Assembly (NCBI GenBank): GCA_028551475.1
Contig: CM052362.1
Location: 1,992,166-2,056,165, forward strand
DNA length: 64,000 nt
Reading direction: 5' to 3'
Source: Casuarina equisetifolia
Lineage: Eukaryota > Streptophyta > Magnoliopsida > Fagales > Casuarinaceae
The notes under the pieces: generated by a model
The model's database searches: none
Told to the model about the DNA's origin: nothing
Seen by the model: only the letters and a program-made list of their open reading frames with translations
Shown: positions 1 through 9,599 of the stretch, piece after piece
How the letters are laid out: each line of letters begins with the position of its first letter
How positions within the stretch are numbered: the first letter of the stretch is position 1
Program-made: the position numbers and the translations under genes

Positions 1-925
1 AGGTAAATCTAATGGATAATGTGTAGCGAAAGTGGCATGGAAAGAAGTTTGTTGGCCTAAAATTTCTAGAGGACTGGGTTTGATAGACATTCATACATGG
101 AATAAGGTGGCAGTTGGTAAACTCTTATGATCTCTTATGCACCCTAACTCAAACTCTCTATGGGTTAAATGGATGATAACAGAAAATTTGAAGGAAAGGG
201 ATATATTAGAAGTTGAGATGAAAGGATCACTAGCTTGGAGTTTTAAGAATATTTTATAAGTAAGAAGTGAACTCACACAACTAGTGACGGACTTAGAATA
301 CAATATCACCAAAAGTTATGTAGCACTAAGAAAGAACAGAGAAGATACTGAATGGGCAACACTTGTATGGAAAGAAGGTGTACTAAAGCATAATTTTATC
401 TGTTGGATCATTTTAAAAGAAAACTTATCCATTACAGATCGTGTGGCTAAATGGAATAGTTTAGTGAACTACAATGCAACCTCTACAGACAAGGAAAAGA
501 ATCACAAGAACATTTATTTTTTAGATGTAGGTTCACAAACTACATTTGGAAGGCACTGTTAAGCATGAATGGATTAACTCGAAGAATTGAACACTAGAGA
601 CCTTAAATGTATTAGATGATCAAGGTTGTCAAGAGGAAGAGTTGTAACAACCTTGCTTAGTATATCTTTCAAGGTCATATTGTATTACAGTTGGAGAGAA
701 TAGAAGAAGATTCAACGATAAAAGTCTAGATTGATAAACCATTATTGCCAAAATCAAGAAGAACGTGAGAGAGAAAATTTCATTTACCAGAGGAGTTAAG
801 CTTATAAATTATAATAAATTCTTACAATAGCTTTAGAATTTGCAAATACAATGTTTGAGCCTAAATGATGATGTTTTGTAACTGAGCAATCTTGTAATTT
901 TTACGATGATATATATTTTTGACCT
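1..925 (+). mobile_element. L1-type LINE, 3' fragment
   Basis: The + strand reads as the C-terminal part of a plant L1 ORF2. Near 30-125 it encodes VAWKEVCWPKISRGLGLIDI, the typical segment between reverse transcriptase and zf-RVT. At about 385-450 is the zf-RVT-like HNFICWIILKENLSITDRV. At about 690-790 is an NRRRFNDKSL...IIAKIKKNVREKI tail that matches the tails of the LINEs at 26.4, 38.1 and 53.7 kb. Several stops and frame changes show it is dead. The left part runs off the window. The end near 925 is approximate. Confidence 0.8.
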
Positions 926-1180
926 TTCACAAAAAGAAAAATTAACTAGAAAATGAATTTCAAAGCCCAAAGTAACCTCCTGGGTTTTTCTTTTCTTTTT
1001 ATCTTTCCCTAAGCTACAAATCAAGCTCACTTGTTCTACATAATTTCTTTAGTTTATTTTGTTTCTAAATTTTGTAATTTCTAGTTAAGATTTACTCTTG
1101 GGTTGTTTAATATTCAACTATGAACAATGACTTTTAAGATTAGAATTCCAAGAAAGCTGTGAACCGAATCAAGGTCACTA
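926..1180. other. Non-coding spacer
   Basis: AT-rich sequence between the LINE end and the housekeeping-type promoter. I see no gene, RNA or repeat structure in it. Confidence 0.5.
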
Positions 1181-1262
1181 GCCCATCCAGCCAAGCCCGT
1201 GTTGACGCCCAATCACCAAACAAAACCAGAGCCCATGTGTGTCACAACCCTAATTTTCCTTT
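1181..1262 (+). promoter_or_regulatory. Housekeeping-type promoter: site II and telo box
   Basis: Four GCCC-type elements (1181, 1195, 1207, 1231; TGGGC on the other strand) are followed by AACCCTAA (telo box) at 1246-1253. This combination is known from plant promoters of ribosomal and mitochondrial protein genes. It lies 130-200 bases upstream of an ATG at 1388 that begins a plausible first exon. The elements are seen; the promoter role is inferred. Confidence 0.5.
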
Positions 1263-1387
1263 ATAGTCATTGCGTTTGGTGGAAGGTTGTAGCTGTCCTG
1301 CGTGAGAACAGTGCGACAAAGAGAAGGAAAGGGTGAATCCAGATCTAAAAACAGCTCACGCTCGCAACTTTGTGTAGTTGTTCCTAA

Positions 1388-2723
1388 ATGGTATTGCTGA
1401 TATTTCACGCCGTTCCTCCCTGTACCGCTTCCTTTGCGTCGGAGGCCAAGGTACGTTTGCCGGTCTTAGTTGATTCTCTGTATTCGAATTTGTACGGAAT
1501 GTCCGAGGAAAATTTCATACGTATCGGATTGTTTCACTTAGATTCAGGTAAAATAGAAAAAAGAGCATATCCGAAGAGATACTAATAATTTTTTTCACTC
1601 GAAATGGTGTGAATCAGTCGGAAAAAGACATTACTCTTCTATGCAGTGTTTGTGTTACGTCCTCTTCTACGAGCAATTAAGACTGCTCATCTTCTTCCTT
1701 CTCCGCCGGTTAGACGACAATCTAACCTTGGTCGGGTCGTCGTTCCTCTTCCTTTGCTAACTAATCTCCAGTCAATCAACTTTTTCTTCAAAAAAAGAAA
1801 AAATCCAATTTCATCACTTTGGGTTAGTTGTTTTTTCTTTTAATATTATAACACGCAACCCATTTCATGATTGAAATTCCTATCAGTTTACCATTATACA
1901 AAGTGACGTAGGTTACGATTATACTAAGTATTGGAGGCATCTCCTTTCTCTTATTAATACTAATGTGGTTTGCCTCTGAGTCTGGTCTATCTTTCTATTA
2001 TATTTTGCTTGATAATGAGCGTTTTGATAACTTTTTATAATCTTTGGATCACATTGCCGAACTTTAGATCAAATGTTACTAGTCCAAGTTAGCAAGCGCA
2101 TAACTAAACATTAAGGTTAAAATTAAACCTCATTAGAAAACAGTTCCACTTCCTAAAATTAAAAAGAGTTAAACTATATTTTTAAGATTTCAAAACTACT
2201 TATAAGAAGAAAAACGTCATTTTTAAATACAATTTCGTAGAGTCAAAACTTTTATAGTAGACTAACTATTTAATTTGTATTTACTCAAAGTTGTTCCACC
2301 TAACTAGAAAAAATATTAAGACTTGCAATTTATGAGCTGATCCTTTGTGTGATTATCTTAGTCAAACTATCCTGGAAGATTGTAACACGATATCTGCTGT
2401 GCTCTATTTGTGTTAACAGCTGAGGAAACCTTCGAAGTATTATATTCCTTCAGTGGTTGGATCATGCTGGCAGCCGAAAGCTTGCATGGCAAAAATCCTT
2501 GGAGGAGAATCGGCCGGAGGTTGTTGGATTGAAGGAGGTGAAGGAGGTGGCGCCGCCAGTGGATGTAAGGGCAAACGTGGGGGGGATGGTGCTAGCAGAG
2601 GCGGTAATCCTTGCCACGGAAGTGGTCCAACGTGGTTTAGTAGGGCTGTGGAACGGGATACCTTTACCGATGTTAAAGGTCGCAGCGTTGGAAGCGTGGG
2701 AAACGATACACTCCCGACGTTAA
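1388..2723 (+). CDS. Possible small two-exon gene, about 110 aa, unknown
   Basis: Exon 1 is 1388-1450 (21 codons, donor GCCAAG/GTACGT). Exon 2 is 2454-2723 (89 codons plus TAA, acceptor TTCCTTCAG/TGG). Both junctions are phase 0, so the 1003-base intron keeps the frame. Exon 2 is far more GC-rich than its surroundings and has a protein-like composition: WLDHAGSRKLAWQKSLEE, then an Ala/Val-rich middle (GGMVLAEAVILATEVV), ending LKVAALEAWETIHSRR. The upstream promoter type suits a small housekeeping or organelle protein. I do not recognise the family. An overlapping frame (2453-2743) is also open, so this could be a fragment of a larger gene or a pseudogene. The last codons run into the first copy of a 42-base tandem repeat. 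Confidence 0.4.
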
Positions 2724-2796
2724 TTCGTCTATCCGCGTGTTAAGGTCCAGCTGTCCCGACGTTAGTTCGTCTGTCCGCGTGTTAAGGTCCAGCTGT
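2713..2796. repeat. Two-copy 42-base tandem repeat
   Basis: CCCGACGTTARTTCGTCTRT followed by CCGCGTGTTAAGGTCCAGCT(GT) occurs twice head to tail (2713-2754 and 2755-2796) with two differences. It begins inside the last codons of the possible small gene and runs into its 3' flank. The opposite strand reads as a 14-residue repeat (QLDLNTR.DELTSG), but there is no sign that this is translated. Confidence 0.85.
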
Positions 2797-2900
2797 CCAA
2801 TAATATGTCGACGCGTCCATTCTGATGTTGGATGTTGTGCCGTCTGTATGATAGTGTGTGGAGCCGTATATTTTTCCATGTGAAGCTTTAACATGCTTGC

Positions 2901-3049
2901 GGGATAATGAATAGCGGCAACAACAACGTTCAGACATGCTTTATAATTAAATAAAGCACAATTGGGGTGAGCATTATCATTGCTGGGATTGTACTTTGTT
3001 TAATTGTATCGGAAGTCTGAACGTTGTTGTTGCCGCTATTTATTATCCC
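2901..3049 (+). ncRNA. Foldback hairpin, candidate young miRNA/siRNA precursor
   Basis: Arm 2901-2935 and arm 3015-3049 are reverse complements over 35 bases with a single difference, which would pair as G-U. The 79-base loop pairs again over roughly 20-25 bases (ATAATTAAATAAAGCACAAT against its partner near 2987-3009), so the whole is one long stem. The core GGCAACAACAACGTTCAGAC closely resembles the conserved codons of the repeat-exon family in this window. Both arms encode the family motif: ACGIMNSGNNNVQT on the + strand (first arm) and GTVSGIINSGNNNVQTS on the - strand (second arm). This fits an inverted duplication of a family exon, a known way plant MIRNA genes arise. A MITE is an alternative, but its terminal repeats and target duplication are not convincing. 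Confidence 0.45.
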
Positions 3050-3640
3050 ACTTACCGTGCCATGCTTTTTACATCAGGAACAATGCACAGTTCCATATTG
3101 AAGACTTTCTTTGTTATGATATTCAATAGAAATGATCTTTATTGAAGCTTGAAATACAAAATATTGGTGTTGGAGAGAATCTTTATATAATTAGTTATCT
3201 ACCTAATTATCTATCCCTAACTTTGTTCACAACTTTATTGGACCTTAAAAGACGTGCTTTCTTTTTCTATGGATTTATTGCTCTTCCATGTGCAACTTCT
3301 CACTCAAAGCCACGCGTTTACATCAGAAACGAGCTAATCTCAGCTCTCGCATTTGTGGATTAGATGGCATACAAATTTATTTAAAAACGCGGTATCGTAT
3401 TGAAAACCATACTGATAAAAGTCTTTGGATCTAGGTCATGAGTTTAGATACTCTGTTATACACCGCATATAAGGATACCAAGGGCAAAAATCTAGGATTT
3501 ATGTTACTTATACCTAGGCATGGTAAGTTTTATACTATATATATATATATATATAGTATAAGGGACTTGATTCTCTATATTGAAAAGATAGACAGAAATA
3601 TTTGACTATGTAAAGTGGTTTAGTTACTCTTCCTATTAGA
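3050..3640. other. Spacer with TA microsatellite
   Basis: AT-rich, with no supported gene. A self-complementary (TA)n run lies at about 3531-3562. A 73-codon open frame at 3142-3363 has no features that make it convincing. Confidence 0.5.
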
Positions 3641-4384
3641 TTGACCTCTTATAATTATATTCAATCCACATAATTAAACATCTTTAATTTTGTGTTTATC
3701 TTAAAGATCATTTAGAAGTATTACTATTTTAGATATAATTTATTTTGGACAAAAAATTTAGATATTGCTTAAACAGTACTATGGATTTCATCTATTGTGC
3801 ACTTAGACAAACTACATATGTTCTATAAACCTGCTTTTCTTAACAAAAAACATCGGAGAAGAACAACATGATGTAAGCTTCGACTTTTGCTCCCTAGTTG
3901 ACAAAACAATTCCCCTCCTTGCCTTCGTTTTAGTTTCCTTAGAAATTAAAATTTTATTCATTAAAAACAACTAATTGAAAGTAATTGTTTTAATTAAACT
4001 TAATCCATTCGAAATATCTGTCAAATACTTATTGATTCTAGGCGCAATTGGGATACACTGAAGACTCTTCTGGGTGCCTGGATACCATTAGAGAGTGCAC
4101 GTCTCACGCGCCCTGACGCGAGTGAATCACGCGCTCTGTGACGTCGGTGTTTGTCATGACAACCCTAGGGCCATGCAAGCCCTAGGCCCACATCAGTGGG
4201 CGACACGAACGAACCCAGGATCCGACTTGCGACCTCATCTCCAGAGATTTCACCCTCACCACCATTCTTTGTATGGTTTGTTTACCAACGATCCAGATGA
4301 GAAAGTCATTGGAATTTGAGTAATTAGGCCACGAAAGACATTCCGCCCAGAATCACCGAAAGTTACCAACCCCAGGTTTGTCCG

Positions 4385-4405
4385 TATTTGGATATAAATA
4401 AAGAG
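4385..4405 (+). promoter_or_regulatory. TATA box of copy A leader
   Basis: TATAAATA at 4393-4400 lies after TTTGTCCGTATTTG. The same arrangement recurs in copy B (17348-17355) and, weakened to TATAACTA, in copy C (38911-38918). Conservation of this segment across copies supports a core promoter. Confidence 0.45.
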
Positions 4406-4934
4406 GACGGCAAAATAGTCACATGCAAAGGCAAGGGGATCGAGAAAGGCAAAGAGAGTTGGTGCTAAGATACCCAAGGAAACTATTCTAAAAGATGGAA
4501 GGGACTGGCAAGAAAGGATGGAGCCAGGGTAGTAAAAAAATTCAGATGGTGTTCGTTCACATAAGAATTATTCAAACTATATTATATATATATTCTTGCA
4601 CGACATTCCTTGATCAAGATATGTTATTTCATTTTAAAATATATACAGCCACTTCCGTCTGTAAAGTACCACCTGACCTTCTTAGTCATTTTTTATGTAA
4701 TTTTCACCCAACCATCAGTTCACGCTGATTAAAATATAAAAATCAAGGGTATGCTATTGATAATTAATCTTGTTATCTCATAATTCATATATTAATTATT
4801 TTTGGATGTGTAGCCAATAGCATAGAATATAGTGATTCAATCGAAAAAATTCCCTAGAATCCAGCAGTAGATTTGTATGCGATGTGAAGTTAACCAGAGT
4901 TATCAAAGTAACTGTGGTTGCACACGAGCCTATC

Positions 4935-5032
4935 TATTTAAACCACATTGGGCATTTTCCTGTCTCATCTATCTCCAAGGAATCCGGTGTTCTCCCTTCC
5001 TCTGTATGTCACCAACAATTGGCATTCAACAT
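4935..5032 (+). promoter_or_regulatory. Second TATA-like site and leader exon, copy A
   Basis: TATTTAAA at 4935-4942 is followed by CAAGGAATCCGGTGTTCTCC and a donor TTT/GTAAGA at 5033. Copy B has TGTTTAAA (18581) and donor ATC/GTAAGT near 18687. Copy E has TATTTATA (52228) followed by a related CAAGGAATCCAATTGCTC. I infer an untranslated first exon. Why each unit carries two TATA-like sites is not clear. Confidence 0.4.
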
Positions 5033-5345
5033 TTGTAAGAGTATGGAATAGATAATAATAGTTTGCAAGTTTCTAACACACACTTTCGGCCTAATACTGT
5101 GTTTTCCCGTGGGTTTTCTGGGTTGTTTGATTGGTTAAAAAAGTTCAATTTAACAAATAATCTATAGTATATTATCATCTGCTTTTGTTTGTTTATATAT
5201 ACTTTTGTCTTTAATATGATAAAATTGTGATACAACAAAGCTTATAGTAGTTCTATAATTTAATTTTGAAGAAGTTGTCTTCAATTTACTATTATTATTT
5301 GTATCTTGACTTTATTGATCTCAATTTACTATTATCATTGAACAG

Positions 5346-5460
5346 GTAAACTAGGTCGCTGGCGGAAATCCCTTACGTGGAGAAGAAGATGTGCTCACAT
5401 ATATCAGAGGTGTTGGGAGAAATACGAAACTTTTGCCAAGAGCTGATCGTGAACCTGCTG
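5346..5460 (+). pseudogene. Copy A exon, KLGRW/AEIPYVEKK type
   Basis: Acceptor TTGAACAG/GT and donor CTGCTG/GTAAGA bound 115 bases. The acceptor context is the same as for the motif exons. One frame reads RSLAEIPYVEKKM followed by a helix-like stretch; the frame expected from phase 1 ends in a stop near the 3' end. The copy B partner (18983-19094) reads VEIPYLEKKDVGKNATGF in a corresponding frame. Function unknown. Length is not a multiple of three, unlike the motif exons. Confidence 0.35.
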
Positions 5461-6993
5461 GTAAGATATCCTGTTCTTATCTACTTCCATTTAATTTGGC
5501 ATGCTTTCTCACTATTGTTATGGATCAGTTTGTTTCCTTTGATCTGTGTAGATCGATTTAGACAAATATATGTGGAGCAGTGCAGACTATCTGTTGCCGA
5601 ATTGTGTGAAAGAATAATTAAGTACTATTTTTTTTTTTTTTTGTGACCTAGAACTTCCACCAAGCCTTGTTTGATACTTAAACTGGAAAGCAACAATCTA
5701 CCCCAAAACATACGTAAATTTTTATTAAGCATCATATTATTGAAAAGTTTTCGTTATCTTTACTTATGAAGCATTGTTTTCACTTGTTCTCATCTCGCGT
5801 ACAACGTTTTATGTTTGAATTCCAAAAAGAAACGTTGAACTTCTTAAGTGATGGGAGTACAAAGTTTATCCACAGGTGATGCAATTACTTTCCTGAGCCC
5901 CTATCTAAATCTGACTCAGCTACAGTACACAATCTTAGTGTTTCCATGAAGAAATACAGCAAATTGACATGACCGACTTTATAGGTCGGCAAACTTAGTT
6001 ATAAATGTCACACTTGCTGGTTCTATCGTTACTAAGTAGAGACCAAGAATCCATGTTCAGCATTTTCATCTGCACTTTCTCAACTTGATAGTACAAAGAA
6101 ACGGAGTTTGTATGGGAAAAAGCTGCTCTCGAGTAGTCAAACTAGACAAGAAAACAACCATTCAGTTAGTTGTATTATTTTCTACTTGCACAGTACGCGA
6201 CATTTAAGAAAATTTCCAGAACAGCTAAAGGTCTGACACCCTGGATCTCATCATCCCTTCCTTTCAGCCCTTGGATCTGGTCCTTCCTTTCCTGGCAACT
6301 CTTAAATCCGGTCTACTCTGCCTCCCCACCATTAGATTTAGTTCATTCAGCCTTTCAGCTTTCCAGTCTGTTCCATGCTATCGAGCCTTCAGATTCAATC
6401 TCTTGTGCCTTCAGGCCTTTAGATCTAGTAACTTCATCATCGACTTCTTAGAACAGTAGTTTGATTCTTTGTTTATATTGTATGATTGTATCCTGAAATT
6501 TTTTGTTCGCTGTGTTACTAATGTTGCTAAATTATCTTTGTCACTCTCTACTTGTGACTTTACTTGAATAAGCTGTTATACTTGGCCATGATCATATTAC
6601 AAAATTCTTTATTTTATTTATGATTTATTTAAGAATACTTTGATATTTTACTGTGAATGTGTGTGACTGTTTACTTTGATTATTTTTGTTGATTCTCTTT
6701 TCTTTTTTTTTTAATTCTTGATAAGTTTCTTTTGTTTGAAAGTGTCCAAGAGTTTTTTTGTATGTTCTTTTGTCACTGAAATTTGAGTGACGTTATTTCA
6801 TTCTTTGTTCTTCTATTTGAAGGTATCAAAGATCTTTTGATGCTTTCTTGATATCTGGTTTCTTTCCTCTCCTTATTAAACTATGCCACAACGTTTTATT
6901 TAATATAAGGTGTAGAATGTCCTCGAAATTATTGTAAATGATTTCGGTAAACTGGTGGACCTGGTAGTTAACTCTTCCTCTGCTAATATGCAG

Positions 6994-7110
6994 GGCCTAA
7001 GAGCTGCTAGTCCTCCAACCTACAATATCGCCCCTCAAGTTGAAGGTCAAGCCCTGGTAGCCGGTGAAATAAAGGGTGGAATTAACACCGTGAAAAGTAC
7101 TTACCATTAA
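6994..7110 (+). CDS. Copy A motif exon, terminal
   Basis: Acceptor GCTAATATGCAG/GGC opens a 38-codon frame ending in TAA. It encodes PTYNIAPQVEGQALVAGEIK followed by GGINTVKSTYH, a shortened form of the family motif (YNI.P.V.G...V...GG.NTV). The acceptor is phase 0, like the first motif exons of copies C and E. Family intron sequence follows directly, so the usual donor appears to have been replaced by a stop. Copy B has the same organisation. Confidence 0.45.
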   Translation, partial: GLRAASPPTYNIAPQVEGQALVAGEIKGGINTVKSTYH

Positions 7111-7599
7111 GATGAGCCTACATAAGTCTAAGTGGGCACTGCTATTGTCATGATTTATTAAGCGGGCATGGCTTTTTAATATTGTTGTGGATCACTGTGA
7201 ACCGGTGTGTTGTGATCAACTTGTCTCACCATAGACTGATGTATTGTAGATCGTTGTGGACTAATGTTTTATCGAAAAGTATGGAATAATCTGTTGTGAG
7301 TTAGCATGGACTTATGATTTCGCTTAGCATCTTTATCAATTGCCATAGGATATGAATTTGTTTCTTTCTTTTTTTATGCTTTGTTTAACTAATCACTTTT
7401 TTTTTCACTAGACATTTTTAGTTGCAATTTCTAAAAATAAAAAGTATAAAAAAAAACACCATTTTCGCTTGAAGATGAATTTCGTCTAGTCAATAAAATC
7501 AATGAACAAGCTGATTGAGGATTAATTCAAATGTTTTTAGTGCATTTATTCAGCCGCATATCAAAAATTCTTTTAAGCTTATTTGGGTATAAACTCGGT

Positions 7600-8640
7600 A
7601 CCAGATTCAAGCTCTTCTAAAGTTTATAATAATTTTAAGATTTAATATGGAAGTAATGTGCATCAATTTATTGTTTCTGTTTCCATTGCGAATTCGCTAA
7701 TCGCTTAGGAACAAACATTTTAACTGCCTTACCAATTTATTGTTTTCAATACAAAAGCATCTAAATCCTGAAGCACGGATAATTTAGTTACAGTTAAAAG
7801 AATAAGTTCCACAAAATAATCAAATTTTGTAGAATAATTCTTAAATCGAAGTAAAACCCGTAGACACAAAGTGAGAATTGATATTTGGAATTCGATGGTC
7901 AATATGTACAAGACTAATCCCTATATATAGGGTGAATAATATCTCTATCTTAGGAAGGAAAAATAAGACACATAAATGATACGAGACTAATACAAATTAG
8001 GAAGAAATTTGAATTTTTGGAAATATAAGGATAATTTTAAACTTGGAAATCATTGACTTGATTTGAATTTGAATTTGAGTGATTGTGAATCCGGTGGTTG
8101 GTGGAGAGTCCGAGAATCTTGCTTGATTGATGAGGTAAGATTGTTCCTTTAACAGTTACTAATGACAACAATTTGTATAATGTGTTTATGATTGAATTTC
8201 AAAGTGTTTGTCAAAGTAAAAGGTGTAGATCGGTTCAGAGTCTTCCTACATTCTAGAATTTGGCCGAATAGATTAATGAGCCCCCCCAAAAAAAAGTCGA
8301 ATTCCTGTTACAATTACATACACCTTTTTTTTCTTCTACTATGATTTCCAATTTTCTTTTTAAAAAAAAAATGGTGACTCTGCAGTTGTCCACCATTTTG
8401 TAAGCAGATTTCTCGATCACTTTGGTTCATGTAAAATGTCAAAAAAACACAGATTGTTAAAAATGGTATGTATCATTAATGAGATTCTGGGGGTGGTGTG
8501 GTGAAAAAGAGATAAAGAGAAGAGAATATGCTTAAATTTTATTCTCAAAGAATATTTAAAGTAATGGATGGCTTGACGTAGTCCATTTTATTCATGTGGA
8601 AGGCGATTTAACCATTTGACATCGGGGAGAAAAGTCAAAC
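7600..8640. other. Spacer, no gene seen
   Basis: AT-rich with homopolymer runs (C8 at 8281, A9 near 8362). The start still carries family 3' intron sequence. I see no coding, RNA or mobile-element structure. Confidence 0.4.
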
Positions 8641-9593
8641 GAGCAAGCGGCAGTTCTTCTAAACCCTGAACTCTAAACCCTATTTAATTGGAAAGAGAAG
8701 GCAAAGAAAAAGGTCAATGCACAACCCAAGAGAAAGGCTGAAAATTCAAGTGTTTTTTAAAGAGAAAACAAAACTAGTGATAAACTTATTATTTTTTTAT
8801 TCAAGATATTTGGTTTAATTCCTATTATTTTTTCATTTTTTCTTTCATTATATTCTTTTCTTTTTTTTTGTTAGGGTTCAGATGTAACCTAACCATGATG
8901 ATGTGAATTTCATGATTTTTAGGTTCTACAAGAGGTTATATTTATGTAAGTTATATCATAGTGCTTAATTTATTTAGGTAATTGATTGCCACTTAAATGA
9001 TTTGATGTATATCTTTAAAACTAAAAAATGATAATATGTAATTGCTTCTTATAATAAAACCATGAATTAAATGTGAATAGTGATATATCATATTTATTTT
9101 TGTGACTTTTAGAGATAAACTATAAAAAATCCATCATAAATCAAGAATATTCATATATTCCAATGCACTTTTATTTATTTTGATTCACATATAGATATAA
9201 TATATTAATAAATTGAGAAGGTGTTCTATCTAGGGATGAGAAATAAAATTAATTAGGAAGTTTTACCACCATACAGGAGGTACTATTGTTCTTGTAGGCA
9301 AAAACCTTTGAAATTCATTTATATTGGTTAATGAAAAAATTGAATGCGTTAACATATTTCTTGAATTGATTTTATTTAATTAAATTAAGTTGCTTTAAGG
9401 TTGTGAGATTCTACTTTAATGAATATCACTTTTAATTCATTCTCAATCATTTTTATTTGTTAGATAAACTCAATGATTAATTCACTATAGTATTTAGTTA
9501 TTTTAGTACTCATCAATCTTTATAAGGTGATACACCTCTCATCATTATATTACTTGTTTGATATGTGCACTTGTATTTAAAATTCATTGAACA
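8640..9593 (+). mobile_element. LTR fragment, Athila-like family
   Basis: From about 8655 (AAACCCTATTTAATTGGAAA) to an end at CATTGAACA (9593) this matches the 3' three quarters of the LTRs at 46.1, 50.9 and 56.8 kb, including the 'gttatgatgtaacctaatta' and 'tatattacttgtttgacatg' phrases. It is an old fossil, more diverged than the other LTRs, and its left part is absent. Confidence 0.65.
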
Positions 9594-9599
9594 AACATC

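Larger units (their letters stand above)
3640..7600 (+). other. Repeat-exon family, copy A
   Basis: This block aligns by eye with copy B (15.16-20.8 kb) in the same order: a spacer segment (ATAATTATATTCAATCCACA), a leader with TATAAATA, a second TATA-like site with a leader exon ending at GTAAGA (5033), an exon at 5346, a stretch at 6.17-6.45 kb rich in 'ttagatctggtc' phrases, a motif exon at 6994, and the family intron-like tail with 'gtggatca...tgtggactaatg' phrases. It is a diverged tandem copy. No continuous reading frame through all exons could be built, so it may be a pseudogene. Confidence 0.65.

Noticed and set aside
2892-3067. CATGCTT on both sides of the hairpin as a MITE target duplication
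   Set aside because: A third CATGCTT lies inside the loop and the inverted ends do not start at these points, so chance is likely.
3531-3562. Self-complementary TA run as a terminator or cruciform element
   Set aside because: Simple (TA)n microsatellite; palindromic by composition.
4430-4530. Lys-rich coding exon in the leader of copies A and B
   Set aside because: The open basic frame of copy B is not kept in A or C, so an untranslated leader is more likely.
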